DNA of 64,000 nucleotides, taken from positions 4,786,501 to 4,850,500 of the forward strand of contig CM057461.1 in assembly GCA_030035585.1 (NCBI GenBank). Reading direction: 5' to 3'. The notes beneath the pieces were generated by a model that saw nothing but the letters and a program-made list of their open reading frames with translations, made no database searches and was not told the origin of the DNA. Below, piece by piece: positions 43,238-54,504 of this stretch; within the stretch, counting starts at the first letter, position 1, and the number at the start of each line of letters is the position of its first letter. Origin of the DNA: Dugong dugon (taxonomy: Eukaryota > Chordata > Mammalia > Sirenia > Dugongidae). The translations under genes and the position numbers were made by a program.

Positions 43238-43397
43238 TCTGAATAAGGTCACTGGTCTAGTTCATTGCATTGCATCAATGTCAAGTCCTGATTTTGATCA
43301 TGTACTATGGTTATATAAGATATTATCCTTGGGGGAAGCTGGGTAAACGGTACATGAGAACTCCCTGTACTATTTTTGCAACTTCCTGTGAGTCTAA

Positions 43398-43565
43398 GGA
43401 AACCCTGGCAGTGCAGCTGTTAAGAGCTCAGCTGCTAACCAAAAGGTCAGCAGTTTGAATCCACCAGCTGCTCCTTGGAAACCCTATGGGGCAGTTCTAC
43501 TCTGTCCACCAGGGTCACTAGGAGTTGAAATCGACTCTACGGCAACAGGTTTGGTTTTTTTGGCT
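43398..43565 (+). mobile_element. AfroSINE, short subfamily, clean TSD
   Basis: 168 bp. It lacks the ~40-bp middle block with 'gtaaagattacagcc', going straight from 'ccagctgctccttgg' to 'aaaccctatggggcagtt'. A perfect 11-bp duplication tgtgagtctaa flanks it (43387-43397 and 43566-43576). Confidence 0.93.
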
Positions 43566-43614
43566 TGTGAGTCTAAAATTGAAAGGTTTTAAAAAATACA
43601 GAATCTGACTATTT

Positions 43615-43965
43615 CTGACCACCTCCCCAGTCCAACCACCATCGTCTCAGACCTGATCACACTGCTTCAACCTTTGCACATCCTCCCCAGTAGCTTTCCT
43701 GTTACCTGGAGCAAAGGCCAGACCCATTACAATGGTGACATGGCCCTGCATGATGTTCCCACCTCCCGTTACCTCTCTGGCTTCAGTCCTCACCAGTTAC
43801 ACTTGCCTCCTTGGTCTCCCACCACCACGACAAGCATTCCCACTCCCCACCTGTCCTGTGGCCACCTCCCTCAGGTCTCTGCCCAGATGTCACCTTTTCA
43901 GAGAGGCTTTCCCCAACCATCCACCTAAAATATCCTCCAAGAATGGCTGGGAAGGGATGCAGGGG
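43615..43965 (+). repeat. L2 LINE fragment
   Basis: Sense L2 3' region: 'agacctgatcacactgcttc', 'aggtctctgcccagatgtca', 'cagagaggctttccccaacc'. Confidence 0.75.
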
Positions 43966-43994
43966 CACTTTCCACGGTGATGGGAACAGGGCTC

Positions 43995-44233
43995 CAAATT
44001 GGTTCATTCTGGTTCAAACCCCTGCTGAGAATTTGCATTTCCATCCCAGATGTACTGAATCAGAATCTACATTTTAACAAGATCCCCAGGTGATTCTGAT
44101 GTATAATAAATTTTGAGAACCACTGCTCTACTAGTGGTTCTCAGAACTGGTCCCTAACCAGCAGCATTAGCATCGCCTGAGAACTTGTTAGAAATGCAAA
44201 TTCTCAGCAGAGGTTTGAACCAGAACAAACAGG
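43995..44233. repeat. Inverted pair of hAT-Charlie (MER20-like) fragments
   Basis: A sense piece ends 'ttttgagaaccactg' (about 44126) and an antisense piece starts 'agtggttctcagaac' (about 44136). The outer arms 'ctggttcaaacccctgctgag' and its reverse complement near 44206-44226 also pair, giving a near-palindromic ~240 bp locus. Confidence 0.75.
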
Positions 44234-44324
44234 TTCAAAGCCCTGGATGGAAATACCTGTATCCTGGTGGTGTTGATTGCACAGGTGTACACATTGGTCA
44301 AAACTTATCAAAGTATGATCAAAA

Positions 44325-44787
44325 ATTCCATAGAAGAATCCTAATCAGAAGGGGGGAAATGTAGAACAGAATTTCAGATTTTCATGGACTCTAGACTTTC
44401 TGGAGCTATTGAGGCTGTATGAACCCCTGAAACTATGGCCCTGAGATAATCTTTAAACCTTAAGTCAAAAATATTCTCTGAAGTCTTCTTTAAACCAAAC
44501 AATAGTTTAGCTCAACTAGTAAAGAATGTCAGCATTGAGCACTGTGCTCTTTCAAGATCTATCTGTGTGGGATCCGACTGACAAGAGCAACTCAGAAGAT
44601 TAGGTAGGAAACTTAGCGGGGGAGTGAGTTTATGTTAATAGGGGAGGAACCATTCAGAAAAAGAGGGTGAGAATGGTTGCACAATTGGAAGAATGTAATC
44701 AGTGTCACTGAATTGTACATGTAGAAATTGTTGGATTCTGCTGTGAATATTCTCAACAATAACGAAAATAAAATAAGTTATAAAAAA
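44325..44787 (+). mobile_element. Unnamed repeat A, copy 2
   Basis: 'ccatagaagaatcctaatca', 'tctagactttctggagc', 'ctctgaagtcttctttaaacc', ending in 'aataagttataaaaaaaaa'. Target duplication not obvious. Repeat B follows immediately. Confidence 0.85.
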
Positions 44788-44802
44788 AAATTATTAAAAT
44801 GA

Positions 44803-45416
44803 GTCTGGGGTCTTAAAAGCCTGTGAGCCATCTAAGATACCCCACTGGTCTTACCGCTTCGGGAGCAAGGGAGAATGAAGAAAACGAGATACAAGGAAAA
44901 GATTAGTCCAAAGGACTAATGGACAACAACTACCACAGCTTCCACCAGCCTGAGTCCAGTACAAGTAGATGGTGCCTGGCTACCACCACCAACTGCTCTG
45001 ACCAGGATCACAGCAGAGGATCCCAGACAGAGCTGGAGAAGGATGTAGAATGAAATTCTAACTCACACAAAAAGACCGGACTTACTGGCCTGACAGAGAC
45101 TGGAGAAACCCCAAGAGTATGGCCTCAGTACTGAAGTCACTCCCGAGGTTCACCTTTCAGCCAAAGATTAGACAGCCCCGTAAAACAAAACGAGACTAAC
45201 GAGGCACAACAGTCCAGGGGCAAGGACTAGAAGGCAGGAGGGGACAGAAAAGCTGGGGATAGAGAACCCAAAGTTGAGTAAGGACAGTGTTGACATGTAC
45301 TGGGGTTGTTAACCAATGTCATAAAACAATATGTGTACTAACTGTTTAATAAGAAACTATTTGTTCTGTAAATTTTGTCTAAAGTACAATAAATATATAT
45401 ATATATATATACAAAA
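44803..45416 (+). mobile_element. Unnamed repeat B, copy 2, with 15-bp TSD
   Basis: 614 bp from 'gtctggggtcttaaaagcctg' to a (TA)n/A-rich tail. Flanked by aaattattaaaatga (44788-44802) and aaattatcaaaatga (45417-45431), one mismatch. Sister of 1690-2425. L1-type retrotransposition is clear; the family name is not. Confidence 0.88.
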
Positions 45417-45474
45417 AAATTATCAAAATGAACACTTATAATCTGTGCATTTGCCATATGTAGTAGACCTTATT

Positions 45475-45755
45475 AAAAGTAAAATGACATCACTCAGAGC
45501 CCCTCCCCAAGTGGTAGCTCCATCACCTCCTTTGTTTTCTTCATGGCACTGGCCATCATCTGTAATCACCCTTTCCTTTGTGTGATTGTCTGTTCCTTGC
45601 CACACACCACACACGAGACACACACACACACAAGTCACAAACCATCCACCCTAGGCAGAGGACTTTGTGACTGTAGGGACCAGGCCTGGCCTGTCCTCAC
45701 TGCACTCCCAGCATCTGAACGGGTGCTCAGCACATGTCTGTTGAATGAATAATCA
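45475..45755 (+). repeat. L2 LINE 3' end
   Basis: 'gtgattgtctgttccttgcc', 'actgtagggaccaggcctgg', 'gtgctcagcacatgtctgttgaatgaata' is the L2 terminal region in sense. Confidence 0.78.
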
Positions 45756-45769
45756 TCTCCCAGCCTAGT

Positions 45770-46692
45770 CAGGAAAGGTGTGCATCAGGGTGGTATCCTT
45801 TCTCCGTACTTATTCAGTCTGTATGCGGAGAAAATAATCCAAGAAGCTAGACTATATGAAGAAGAACGGGGCATCAGGATTGGAGGAAGACTCATTAATA
45901 ATCTGAGATATGCAAATGACACAACCTTGCTTGCTGAAAGCGAAGAGGACTTGAAGGACTTACTGATGAAGATCAAAGACTACAGCTTTCAGTATGGATT
46001 GCACCTCAACATAAAGAAAACAAAAATCCTCACAACTGGACCAATAAGCAACATCATGATAAACAGAGAAAAGATTGAAATTGTCAAGGATTTCATTTTA
46101 CTTGGATCCACAATCAACACTCATGAAGCAGCAGTCAAGAAATCAAATGATGCATTGCGCTGGGCAAATTGGCTGCAAAAGACCTTTCTAGAGTGTTAAA
46201 AAGCGAATATGTCACCTTGAGGACTAAGGTGCGCCTGATGCAAACCACGGTATTTTCAATCACCTCATAAGCATGGGAAGCTTTGACGATGAATAAGGAA
46301 GACCAAAGAAGAATTCACTCCTTTGAATTATGGTGTTGGTGAAGAATACTGAATATACCATGGACTGCCAGAAGAATGAACAAATCTATCTTGGATGAAG
46401 TATAGCCAGCACGCTTCTTAGAAGCAAGGATCGCAAGACTTTGTCTCATGTACTTTGGACATGTTATCAGAAGGGACCAGTCCCTGGAGAAGGACATCAT
46501 GCCTGATAAAGTAGAGGGTCATCAAACGAAAGGAAGACCCTCAGTGAGATGGACTGACACAGGGGCTACAACAATGGGCTCAAACACAGCAATGATTGTG
46601 AGGGTGGAGTAGACTGGGCAGTGTTTCATTCTGTTGTACATAGGGTCCCTGTGAGTCAGAACCAACTCGAAGGCACCTAACAACAACAACAG
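45770..46692 (+). pseudogene. RTE1 3' half with mutated RT active site
   Basis: 5'-truncated RTE1. A 139-codon open stretch (45780-46199) covers the RT palm. The catalytic YADD is YAND (45909-45920, gat to aat), which removes a metal-binding Asp. The remaining C-terminal part is frameshifted; the 3' tail ends 'ggcacctaacaacaacaac'. Confidence 0.9.
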
Positions 46693-46701
46693 ACTTGTCA
46701 C

Positions 46702-46901
46702 GAGGAGCCCTGGTGGCACAAGAGTTAAGTGTTCAGCTGATAACTGAAAGGTTGGTGATTTGAACCCACCTAGTGGCTCTGTAGGAGAAAAAAAACCTAG
46801 TGATTTGCTCCCATACAGATTACAGCCTAGGAAACCCTGTGGGACATTTCTACTCTGTCACATGGAGTCACTATGAGTCAGAATCAATGGCACATGACAA
46901 C
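46702..46901 (+). mobile_element. AfroSINE copy
   Basis: Full-length sense copy, from 'aggagccctggtggcacaag' to 'cagaatcaatggcacatgac'. Confidence 0.92.
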
Positions 46902-47044
46902 AAAGCCTTACTGCACTATGCCTGCACTGCAAAATGAGCCCCCCAGTCTTCTCCAGCCTGTATCCTCCGAATACCCCTCTCTCTTGCCTCGGGGCAAAGA
47001 AGGTCAGTCTGAAATCAGAAAAGTTCAACCAGTGGATGGACTCT

Positions 47045-48180
47045 TGATGAATGTTTATTGAGCATCAAGGGTGTGGCAGCGACTGGAACAGCCCAGACCC
47101 TGCTCATGAGGAGGTTCCTTTCTAGAGGGGAGATAGGCACCACACACGTAGACATCTAATGAGTCAGATGACAAAGACCACCAGGAAGAGACATAAAGCA
47201 GATACATGGGAGTAGAGGTCCAATGAAGGGGGAGAGCCAGACACACTGTGAGGGAGAGGAGTTCTAGAAATAGAGGAAAGCAGGTGTCAACATCCTGACA
47301 TGAGAGCGTGCTTGGGATAACTGAGGAAGAGCAAGGATCCTGTGTGGCTGGGATAGGGAGAGAAAGGCGGGCAAATGTGTAGGGTCTTGGGGCCACATAA
47401 GGACTTGGGATATTACTCGGAGGGAGAGGGAAGCCATTAGAAGATTGGACCCAAGAGCAACATGATCTCCTTAGGTTTCAACGGTGTCCCACTGATGGCC
47501 ATGTGAAGAAAGGACTGCAGGACACAGTGTAGGCAGGCAGAGATGTGGGAAGATGTGTAGTGACCCAGAGGGGCTTCAGGGAGACCTGGCCTCAGAAGAT
47601 AGCAAGGAACTATCAGATTCAAAATATTTCAAAGGCAGAGCCAATGGGATTTGTCAATGGATTAGACATAGGGTGTGAGATAAGAAAGGCAACAAAGACC
47701 ACTCTACAGGCTTTGACTGGAGCTACAGGAAGGATGCAGTTGCTATTTAATCAAGAGGCAAACGACCAGGGAAGAAATGCCTTCAGGAGAGGAATCCTGA
47801 GGCCAGTTAGGGATAGTTAATGAAGGGAAATGCAAGCTGGCACCAAAGGGCAAAGGTCCAAGGAGAAATATATATAAGCTTGGAGCCCATCAGCATAAGC
47901 TGGCACGTGAAACTTCATTTTCAACTCCTCGCCTAGGAAGTCAGAGGACCAGCCCTAAGGCACCAGCATTCAGAAGACCAGAAGAATCCAGCAAAGAAGA
48001 CTGAGACAGAGCAGCAATGAGATTGGATTGGTGGAGAATCGAGAAAGAATGGATCCTGAAAGCCAAGGAACACAATGTTTCCCAGAAGAAAAGAAAGATC
48101 AACTATGTCACATGCTGCTGGGAGGCAGAACAGGACGAAGCTTAAGGACTGACTGTGAAATTTCACAGCTCAGGCCTCAT
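47045..48180 (-). pseudogene. L2 LINE, ORF2 RT region to 3' end
   Basis: Antisense L2. The 3' end lies at 47045 ('tgaatgtttattgagcatca'), followed leftward in its sense by ORF2. Diagnostic traces: 'ggcagagccaatgggatttgtc' (47635), 'aagctggagcccatcagcataag'-type sequence near 47877-47900 (the worn RT Tyr-Ala-Asp motif), and 'gatcaactatgtcacatgctgctg' (48098). No intact frame. Continues past a SINE to 48522-48785. Confidence 0.78.
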
Positions 48181-48521
48181 TGTTGTGAGCTCCCACTGCG
48201 TTGGCCCCAGACTCATGGCAACCCATGCACAAAGGAACACAACGGCCTGGTCTTGGCCATCCCTATGATCAGCTGTGGATCGAACCACTGTGATCCACAG
48301 GGTTTTCATCAGCTGATTTTCAGAAGTAGAAGGACAGGCCTTTCTTCCTAACCCATCTTAATCTGGAAGCTCCACTGAAACCTGTTCAGCATCAGAGTAA
48401 CACCGAAACCTCCACTGCCAGACGGTGGTGGCTGTGCATTAGATGCATTGACCAGATATTGAACCTGGGTCTCCCTCATTGAAGGCAAGAATTCTACCAC
48501 TGAGCCACCACTGCCTAGGAA
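48181..48521 (-). mobile_element. tRNA-Gly-headed SINE with RTE tail, in L2
   Basis: Antisense copy. The tRNA-Gly-like head lies at 48445-48521 (antisense 'attctaccactgagccacca'), the body at 48300-48400 ('ggcctttcttcctaacccat', 'ctccactgaaacctgttcag'), and the RTE tail at the left end. Sister of 40490-40830. Confidence 0.85.
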
Positions 48522-48785
48522 GCCTGAAGGGAGTAGCATCTCTGGCGTGGTGGGGATGAAAGTTGGAAACGGAAATCGTGGACTTGAAAGAGAATGGAGG
48601 GCAGGTAGAGATGGGGGAACAGTCTACCCTTTGAGGAGATTTTAAGCAAAGGAGAGCTGAGAAGTAGGCTGGTGCCTGGAGGAAGATATAGGATCAAGAC
48701 AAGAGAGCTTTTTTTTAATAGAAATAACAGCAAGTTATTGAACAGCGTGAGAGGAGAAATTAACGACGTAGGACAGAAAGGGAAC
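48522..48785 (-). repeat. L2 LINE ORF2 remnant, continued
   Basis: 'tctaccctttgaggagatttt', 'gtgcctggaggaagatatagg', 'agaaataacagcaagttattg' match antisense L2 RT coding sequence upstream of the part at 47045-48180. Confidence 0.7.
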
Positions 48786-49335
48786 AAATGTTAAGAGCAA
48801 AGTATTTACGTCAATGAGAGGGGACAGAGCCCAGCACACGCGGGGAAGTTGGCTGCAGATAGGAACACAGACCGTTTAAGAAATTGCGTTTCCTACAGAA
48901 ATTCGTTACCTTCCAGCATAGGTAGTGATTAAAAGTAACTCCTAACAAAGTGTGTTCTGCCAGCCAGGGACTTGTGCATAAGGGACACTCAATAAATATT
49001 TGTTGATGGATTGATTTTCAAGTGCCATCTCTGCTGTCCCTGCAAACACCAAGGTTCATTTATAATTGGAAGCATCTCATTGCCTCTATCCAGTGAGCTG
49101 AAGTCCTTAAAAACGGTTTGCTCTCAGTCTTGCTCTCCAGCCAGCCAGCCCTCAGCCCGGCCCCCATTTAAATTATCACTTCAAAATTGGCGAGGTCTGA
49201 ATTAATGAGACTTTACAGCACTCACAGCTTTGGATTAAAATCAATGCCATACACAAATCTGAAAAATGGTTGAGAAAAAGCAGAAACTAGTAAACAACTC
49301 TCTCATATTTTTTTTTTTCTTTGAGAGACCGGCCC
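48786..49335. other. Unclassified sequence
   Basis: No gene. 48955-49015 resembles an L2 terminal piece ('gggacactcaataaatatttgttg'). 49165-49265 is AT-rich with no assignment. Confidence 0.4.
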
Positions 49336-49339
49336 AGGC

Positions 49340-50149
49340 CCTCCATCTTTCTGCGCTTTTTGGTGCAAAACCTAGACCACCACCTACTACGCAGGTTTGG
49401 AGAGAGATGGAAGCCATTGGCATTGAAAGCAAAGTCCTGTACACCAATGTCTATTGCAGCACCATTCACAAGAGTTAAAAGTTGTAAACAACCCAAGTGC
49501 CCATCAACAGATGAATGGAGAAACACCATGTGGTCCATCCATACAATGGAACACGACCCAACCATAAACAGAGATGAAGTCCTGATACCTGCTACAACGT
49601 GGATGAAACTTGAAACCATTACACTGAGTAAAATAAGCCAGCCACAAAAAAACAAATATTGGATGATCCCACTGATAGGAAATATCTAGAAGAGGCAAAT
49701 GCAGAGGGACCAAAGTTAATTAGTGGTTCCCGGGGGGTTGGAAGTAGGGGGTGAATGGTAGTTGTTGCTGAAGGGGTACTGAGTTTTTGTGTGGGGTGAT
49801 GGAAAAATTTAGGAAATGATGGTAACAAAATGTGGTGAATGTAATTCACGTCACTGAACTGCACATTTCAAGATGGTTGAAGTGACAAACTTTTGCTATA
49901 CGTATTTTGTTGTCATTGTTAGGTTCCGTTGAGAGTCGATTCTGACTCATAGCAACCCCACGTGATGGAGCAGAACTGCCTCGTAGGGTTTCCAAGGCTG
50001 TCATCTTTTCTGGAGCAGATCACCAGGTCTTTCTTCCTCGGAGGGGCTAGGTAGGTTCAAACCCATGACCTTTTGGTTAGCAGCTGAGCGCTTAAAGTTT
50101 GCACCACTGAGTCTCCTTTATATATATCTTGCCACAAAAAAAAAAAAAT
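49340..50149 (+). mobile_element. L1 3' part, with a SINE near its end
   Basis: 'tgtctattgcagcaccattc', 'aagtgcccatcaacagatga', 'aataagccagccacaaaaaa', 'ggtgaatgtaattcacgtca'. Broken by an antisense SINE at 49909, with the final 'tatatatcttgccac' and A-run at 50120-50149. The left limit is approximate. Confidence 0.82.
49909..50119 (-). mobile_element. AfroSINE inserted in L1 3' UTR
   Basis: Antisense: 'ttgttaggttccgttgagag', 'ccaggtctttcttcctcgga', ending 'gcaccactgagtctccttt'. Confidence 0.9.
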
Positions 50150-50212
50150 GAAATATATGTGTATTTGTGAAGTCCTCCTTAATAGAGCTTGTTGAACAAA
50201 ACATATACACCT

Positions 50213-50390
50213 CAGGACCAAGTTTCTCAAACTTCAACGTGCTCATGAATCACCTGGGGATCTTGTTAAAGTGCGGGTTCTGATCAGTGGGTCCAGGAAG
50301 GGCCGAGATTCTGCATTCCAGCCAACTCCCAGATGACGCTGATCTTACTGCTTCATAGACGGCTCTTGGAGGACCAAGGCATGAGGATGC
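50213..50390 (+). repeat. MER20-like hAT-Charlie fragment
   Basis: 'ctcaaacttcaacgtgctcatgaatcacctggggatcttgttaaa' in pieces, then 'tgatcagtgggtccagg' and 'ccagatgacgctgatcttac'. Matches the family as I recall it; the exact subfamily is uncertain. Confidence 0.65.
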
Positions 50391-51000
50391 GTGGGTCTGA
50401 GAGCTACAGAAGCCAGACTTCAAAGGGGCTGAAATAACAAGGCCTTTTTATCACGTCACATACCAAGAAGTCCTCCAGCAGGCAGGGGCTAGGGATGGGA
50501 CAGCAGGAGCTCCGAGATTGCCAGCAGAGACCTGTTGCTTCCCACTGGTCTGAGCCTGCATCCCTGGAGGGCAAGCTGAGTCCACAGGCCATCACCGTCA
50601 AAACACGGCTGGCACCACCCCAGGTATCACATGTGGTCCCAGTAATGCCCGGCAGAGGAAGAAAGCCATCTCTTCCTTGACCGCCTCTGTAGCAGAATCT
50701 TTTCCCAACGCCCTCCACAATCACCCTCTTGTGCCCTGTTGGCCAGACCTGAGACCCAGGCGCCCCTCTGAAACCTGGCCCTGGTCAGAGGAACAGGATT
50801 GCCAGGACTGACGGACTCCAGTCAGAATGTCCCCTCTACCTGGGAACGGGATCCTCATCCCTGACACCTTCCCACCTTGGAGGAGGCTGGGCTCCCAAAC
50901 CAAACAGAGTTTCCGCCAGCCAAGGTGGGGAGCAGTGGCCAGCAACACCTGCTACTGTCAGAGATGGTCCCCGAGGAGACTCTGCAGTGGTCCAGCCCCC
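50391..51000. other. Unclassified sequence
   Basis: No gene or named repeat recognised. Confidence 0.45.
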
Positions 51001-51226
51001 CGTTGTTGTTATTGTTTTTGCTGTTGTTATTGGGTGCCGTAGAGTGGATTCTGACTCACAGCGACGTTAGAAAACAGAGTAGAACTGCCCCATAGGGTTT
51101 CTAAGGCTGTAATCTTTACAGGAGCAGATAGGCATGTGTTTCTCTTGAGGAGCAGCTGGTGGGTTCGAACCGCCAACCTTTCAGTTAGTGGGAGAGCGCT
51201 TAACCACTGCGCCACCAGGGTTCCAC
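51001..51226 (-). mobile_element. AfroSINE copy
   Basis: Antisense, from a long 'gttgttgttattg' lead to 'gcgccaccagggttccac'. Confidence 0.92.
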
Positions 51227-52244
51227 TCATGGGAGGAAATGAGGCTCAGGGAGAGGAGACTTGACTTGACCCATCTTCCAAATGTGAGCTCAGAGTCCCC
51301 CTCATGACCTCCTCCCTGCTCGATGGTGAGCTCAGTGGAAGAAGGGGACCCTCCTGGACACACTACCCCGCAGGGGGCAGCCAACCCCACTGCAGAACTT
51401 CCTTTGGGGGGCCTGAAATCCCCCACGAAGCGTTTGGAGTCAATAAAAGCCAGATCAACAGCTAATCACGGTGACGGAGCCTGAATTATCACAGAACTTG
51501 GATTTCGAACACCAAGACAGATGGCAAGCCAGGGACACAAAAACAAACCCTCCGTGGCATTGGGGGACATTGCCAAGGGACAAAAGAGGTGATGGTTTTA
51601 TTCAAAATCAGAATCTGTACCCAGCTGTGTTTTCAGCCAGGCTATACTAACAACAGGCCAAGCAAGGCCACCAACACAGTGACCATTTTTCTTTGCCAGT
51701 GGGGCTTGAGGAACGGCCCTGGGGCTGGAGTTACAGGACACAAACAGACGGCACAGTGTCTTCCTGCTCTGTGGACCTTATGAAAGGAAACAGCCATAGG
51801 AGAAAAGTTTATTTTTCCTGAGCCGTTGGATGATCACCTGACGTTGCCACCAACACAGATTATTTTGCCTCAGACACCCCCTCCTGCCTTCCTCCCTCCC
51901 ACACCTGAACCAATACCACTGACTGTCACGGGGAGTGGACACACGCTCTCCCCGCCAAAGTGAGAGCAGTGTTGCCTGCTCCCGGGAGCCCAGGCTAAGC
52001 CAGTTAGAAGTCAAACCTTCAGCGCTTTCAACTGGCCCCCACTTCAAATATGCAGGATGAGAAGCCTGATCAGACCCCAGAAATACTGCTATTATGCAAA
52101 GGCCCGGAACCGAGACGCCCATCAGAAAGCAAGATCCCACCGCTGGGAGCTGACGCAGATGGTTCTGGAATACCACGTGCTCCCAGGGATAAGTGGGTCG
52201 TCCATTCCCCTCAGCCACACATATCCTGTCCTGAGTCACCTCCC
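51227..52244. other. Unclassified sequence
   Basis: No gene recognised. The antisense frame 51778-52239 (153 codons) has no domain or conserved motif. Confidence 0.45.
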
Positions 52245-52245
52245 A

Positions 52246-52840
52246 TGTGGTAGTTAATGAGCTTGACTGTTAACCAAAAAGTTGGCAGTTCGAATCCACC
52301 CAGAGGTGTCTCGGAAGAAAAGCCTGGCAATCTACTTCTGAAAAATCAGCCATTGAAAACCCTATGGAACCCCCAAAACTATTGCCCTGAGATAATCTTT
52401 AAACCTTAAACCAGAAATATCCCCTGAAGTCTCCTTAAAACCAACCAATAGTTTAGCTTAACTAGTAAAGAATGTCTGCCTTGAGCGTTGTGCTCTTTTA
52501 AGATCTGTCTATCTGGGATCAAACTGACCACAGCAACTCAAAAGATGAGCTAGGAACCTTAGGGGGCAGTGAGTTGATGTTAATGGGGGAGGAACAACTC
52601 AGCAAAAGAGGGTGAGAATGGTCACACAAGTCGAAGAATATAACCAATGTCACTGAATTGTTCATGTACAAACTGTTGAATGGGTGTGTTTCGGGGTGTA
52701 TATTTTCAACAACAACAAAATAAACTAAATTGTAAAAAAAGAAGAAGAAGAAAAGAAAACCCTATGGAGCACAGTTCTACTCGGACACGTATGAGGTCAT
52801 GAGGTCACTACGAGTCGGAATCGACTCGATGGCAACTGTT
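52246..52840 (+). mobile_element. AfroSINE split by repeat A
   Basis: The sense SINE head to 'gccattgaaaaccctatgga' (52246-52368) resumes at 'gaaaaccctatggagcacag' (52755) and ends with a T-run at 52842-52862. The 14-bp block gaaaaccctatgga occurs on both sides of the insert. Confidence 0.92.
52369..52754 (+). mobile_element. Unnamed repeat A, copy 3, inside an AfroSINE
   Basis: 386 bp, 5'-truncated relative to copies 1 and 2, starting in 'acccccaaaactattgccct' and ending in an A/GAA-rich tail. The 14-bp perfect duplication (52355-52368 and 52755-52768) fixes both ends exactly. Confidence 0.93.
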
Positions 52841-52862
52841 ATTTTTTTTTTTTTTTTTTTTT

Positions 52863-53635
52863 GGAGTCACTTCCACCACCCCGTCCTTACCCTGCCCCAC
52901 CGCTGGTGCTTGCCAAACGAGAGGCCACTGATCTGACCTTCAGGCCACCCCTGCCCCCAGATAATGCCCAGCAGGCCCCCCTTTGCTGCTAGCCCGTCAG
53001 GCTTTGCAGGCCTCCCTCTACATCGTGGTGCCAAGCAGGCTGCAGAGACCTACCAAGCAAAGCCAGAGCTTGGAAGAACTCTCCCAGCCCCGGACTACAC
53101 GTCTCAGCCAGAGACGTTTAGATGAGACAAGACGTCCGTGTCAGGAACGTGCCTCTGAACAGGTAAGCTGGTATTTGCTCATCATTTGTTTGCTATGCAG
53201 ATTTCCATGCACGGCTGGCGAGTTGGTGTCATAAACAGAAGCCCGAAACTTCCTTCCTCTCTCTCTGTTAAACCCAACATCTGGGCCATCTGCATGGATG
53301 TGCCATTGTGTGGGGGCTGCTGCTCACAGGAGGAAGGAGACACAGATGCGGGAGCGGACGGAGACTTCCCGAGGACTTTGGGGCAAATCATGGAACCTGC
53401 CTGAGGCTCAGTTTCCTCCTTGATGAGGTGTCACTTCGCCAGCAAGGCTGCTGAGCAGAGAAAGGGAAAGATGTGACTGCTCTGAAAATTGTAATCTTTG
53501 ACATCTTCGTCAAGATACAGAAAATGGACACTGGGCATCTTACGAGGCACCACCGAGTCTCTCGAAGAACCCAGGTGGGCCTCCCTGGTGCTGCTTTGAT
53601 GAGTCTGAAGAAAAGAGGCAGTGTGACATGATAAT
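52863..53635. other. Unclassified sequence with a MIR trace
   Basis: No gene. Sense MIR trace at 53395-53440 ('gcctgaggctcagtttcctcc'). Confidence 0.45.
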
Positions 53636-53639
53636 AGTA

Positions 53640-53880
53640 AAAATGACAGCAGGCAATTTATTGCAAACCTCTCACAGGCTGGGCACCACGCTACACGCTC
53701 ATTGAAAGCTCAACAGCCTTTGACGTCGACGCAATTGAGACATGCATCTTACAGAAAGGGTTTAAGAGGTCAGCTGGCTTGCACAATGTCACTCAGCTAC
53801 AGACAGTGTCACCAGGACTGGAACCCAGGTCTAACTGACCCCCGGACCTGAGCACTTGCCCCCTAGGCTACACTAGGCTC
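53640..53880 (-). repeat. MIR element
   Basis: Antisense MIR of good length: 'caggctgggcaccacgctac', 'catgcatcttacagaaaggg', 'ggaacccaggtctaactgac'. A short sense MIR trace follows at 53900-53950. Confidence 0.75.
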
Positions 53881-53959
53881 CTGACACCACGTCTGACCTT
53901 GCGTAGCTCCCTTCCCTCTCTGAGCCTCAGTTTTCCTCTCTGCAGCAGGAGGGAACGCA

Positions 53960-54503
53960 CAGCAGATTGGATGCCGCTAAGCCCCCTCCCAGCTTGGGCG
54001 AGTTCTACTTCTCAGAATGAGGCTCAATTGAGAGCAAATTGCAAACTCTGAAAGGAAGCACTTAGTGACTGTGCTTCTTGCTGCTCCCCGCTGTGTGATT
54101 TCCCCGCCCTGGGGATCAGCCGTGGAAAGAGAAGACCTTCCTATTGTTCACTTGAGGCTCCCGATTCAGGCAACGCTTGCTTCCAATAGACTGAGTTGTA
54201 CATGGAGGCAAGTTGTTGTTTGGGGGGATGCTTTCCTAGGCTAACGCCCCCCCTCCTCCTGGGTCTTCCTATTTTATAGTCTTTTGCTTCACCAGAGGCA
54301 GATTTCCAAACCTGTTGCCAAGGCAACACTAGGTTTCTCTCTTTGCACTCTAACGTCTCAATGGGGGTATCCATAGCAACAAGAATACCTTGTGCTTTCA
54401 AAGTCGGTGACCTCCCAAAGCTTCATGGGACTTGTGGAGGTAAATTACATTTAGACAACTTTTTACCACAGCAGCCGACGCAGTGCCTCACAAGTCTGAA
54501 CTG
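53960..54503. other. Unclassified sequence
   Basis: No gene or repeat recognised. Confidence 0.45.
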
Positions 54504-54504
54504 A

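Larger units (their letters stand above)
42590..43610 (+). mobile_element. Old L1 3' part, holding two SINEs
   Basis: 'atgtccttcaacaggtgaa' then 'actactcagcaatgaaaaa', 'gatacatctaacatcttgga', a 3' UTR with 'gtggtggttacatgaatcta' and a (CA)n run at 43199-43232. AfroSINEs interrupt it at 42616 and 43398. Same subfamily as 26969-28150. Confidence 0.85.

Noticed and set aside
51778-52239. 153-codon antisense frame as a gene
   Set aside because: No domain resemblance and no support from neighbouring sequence; likely chance.
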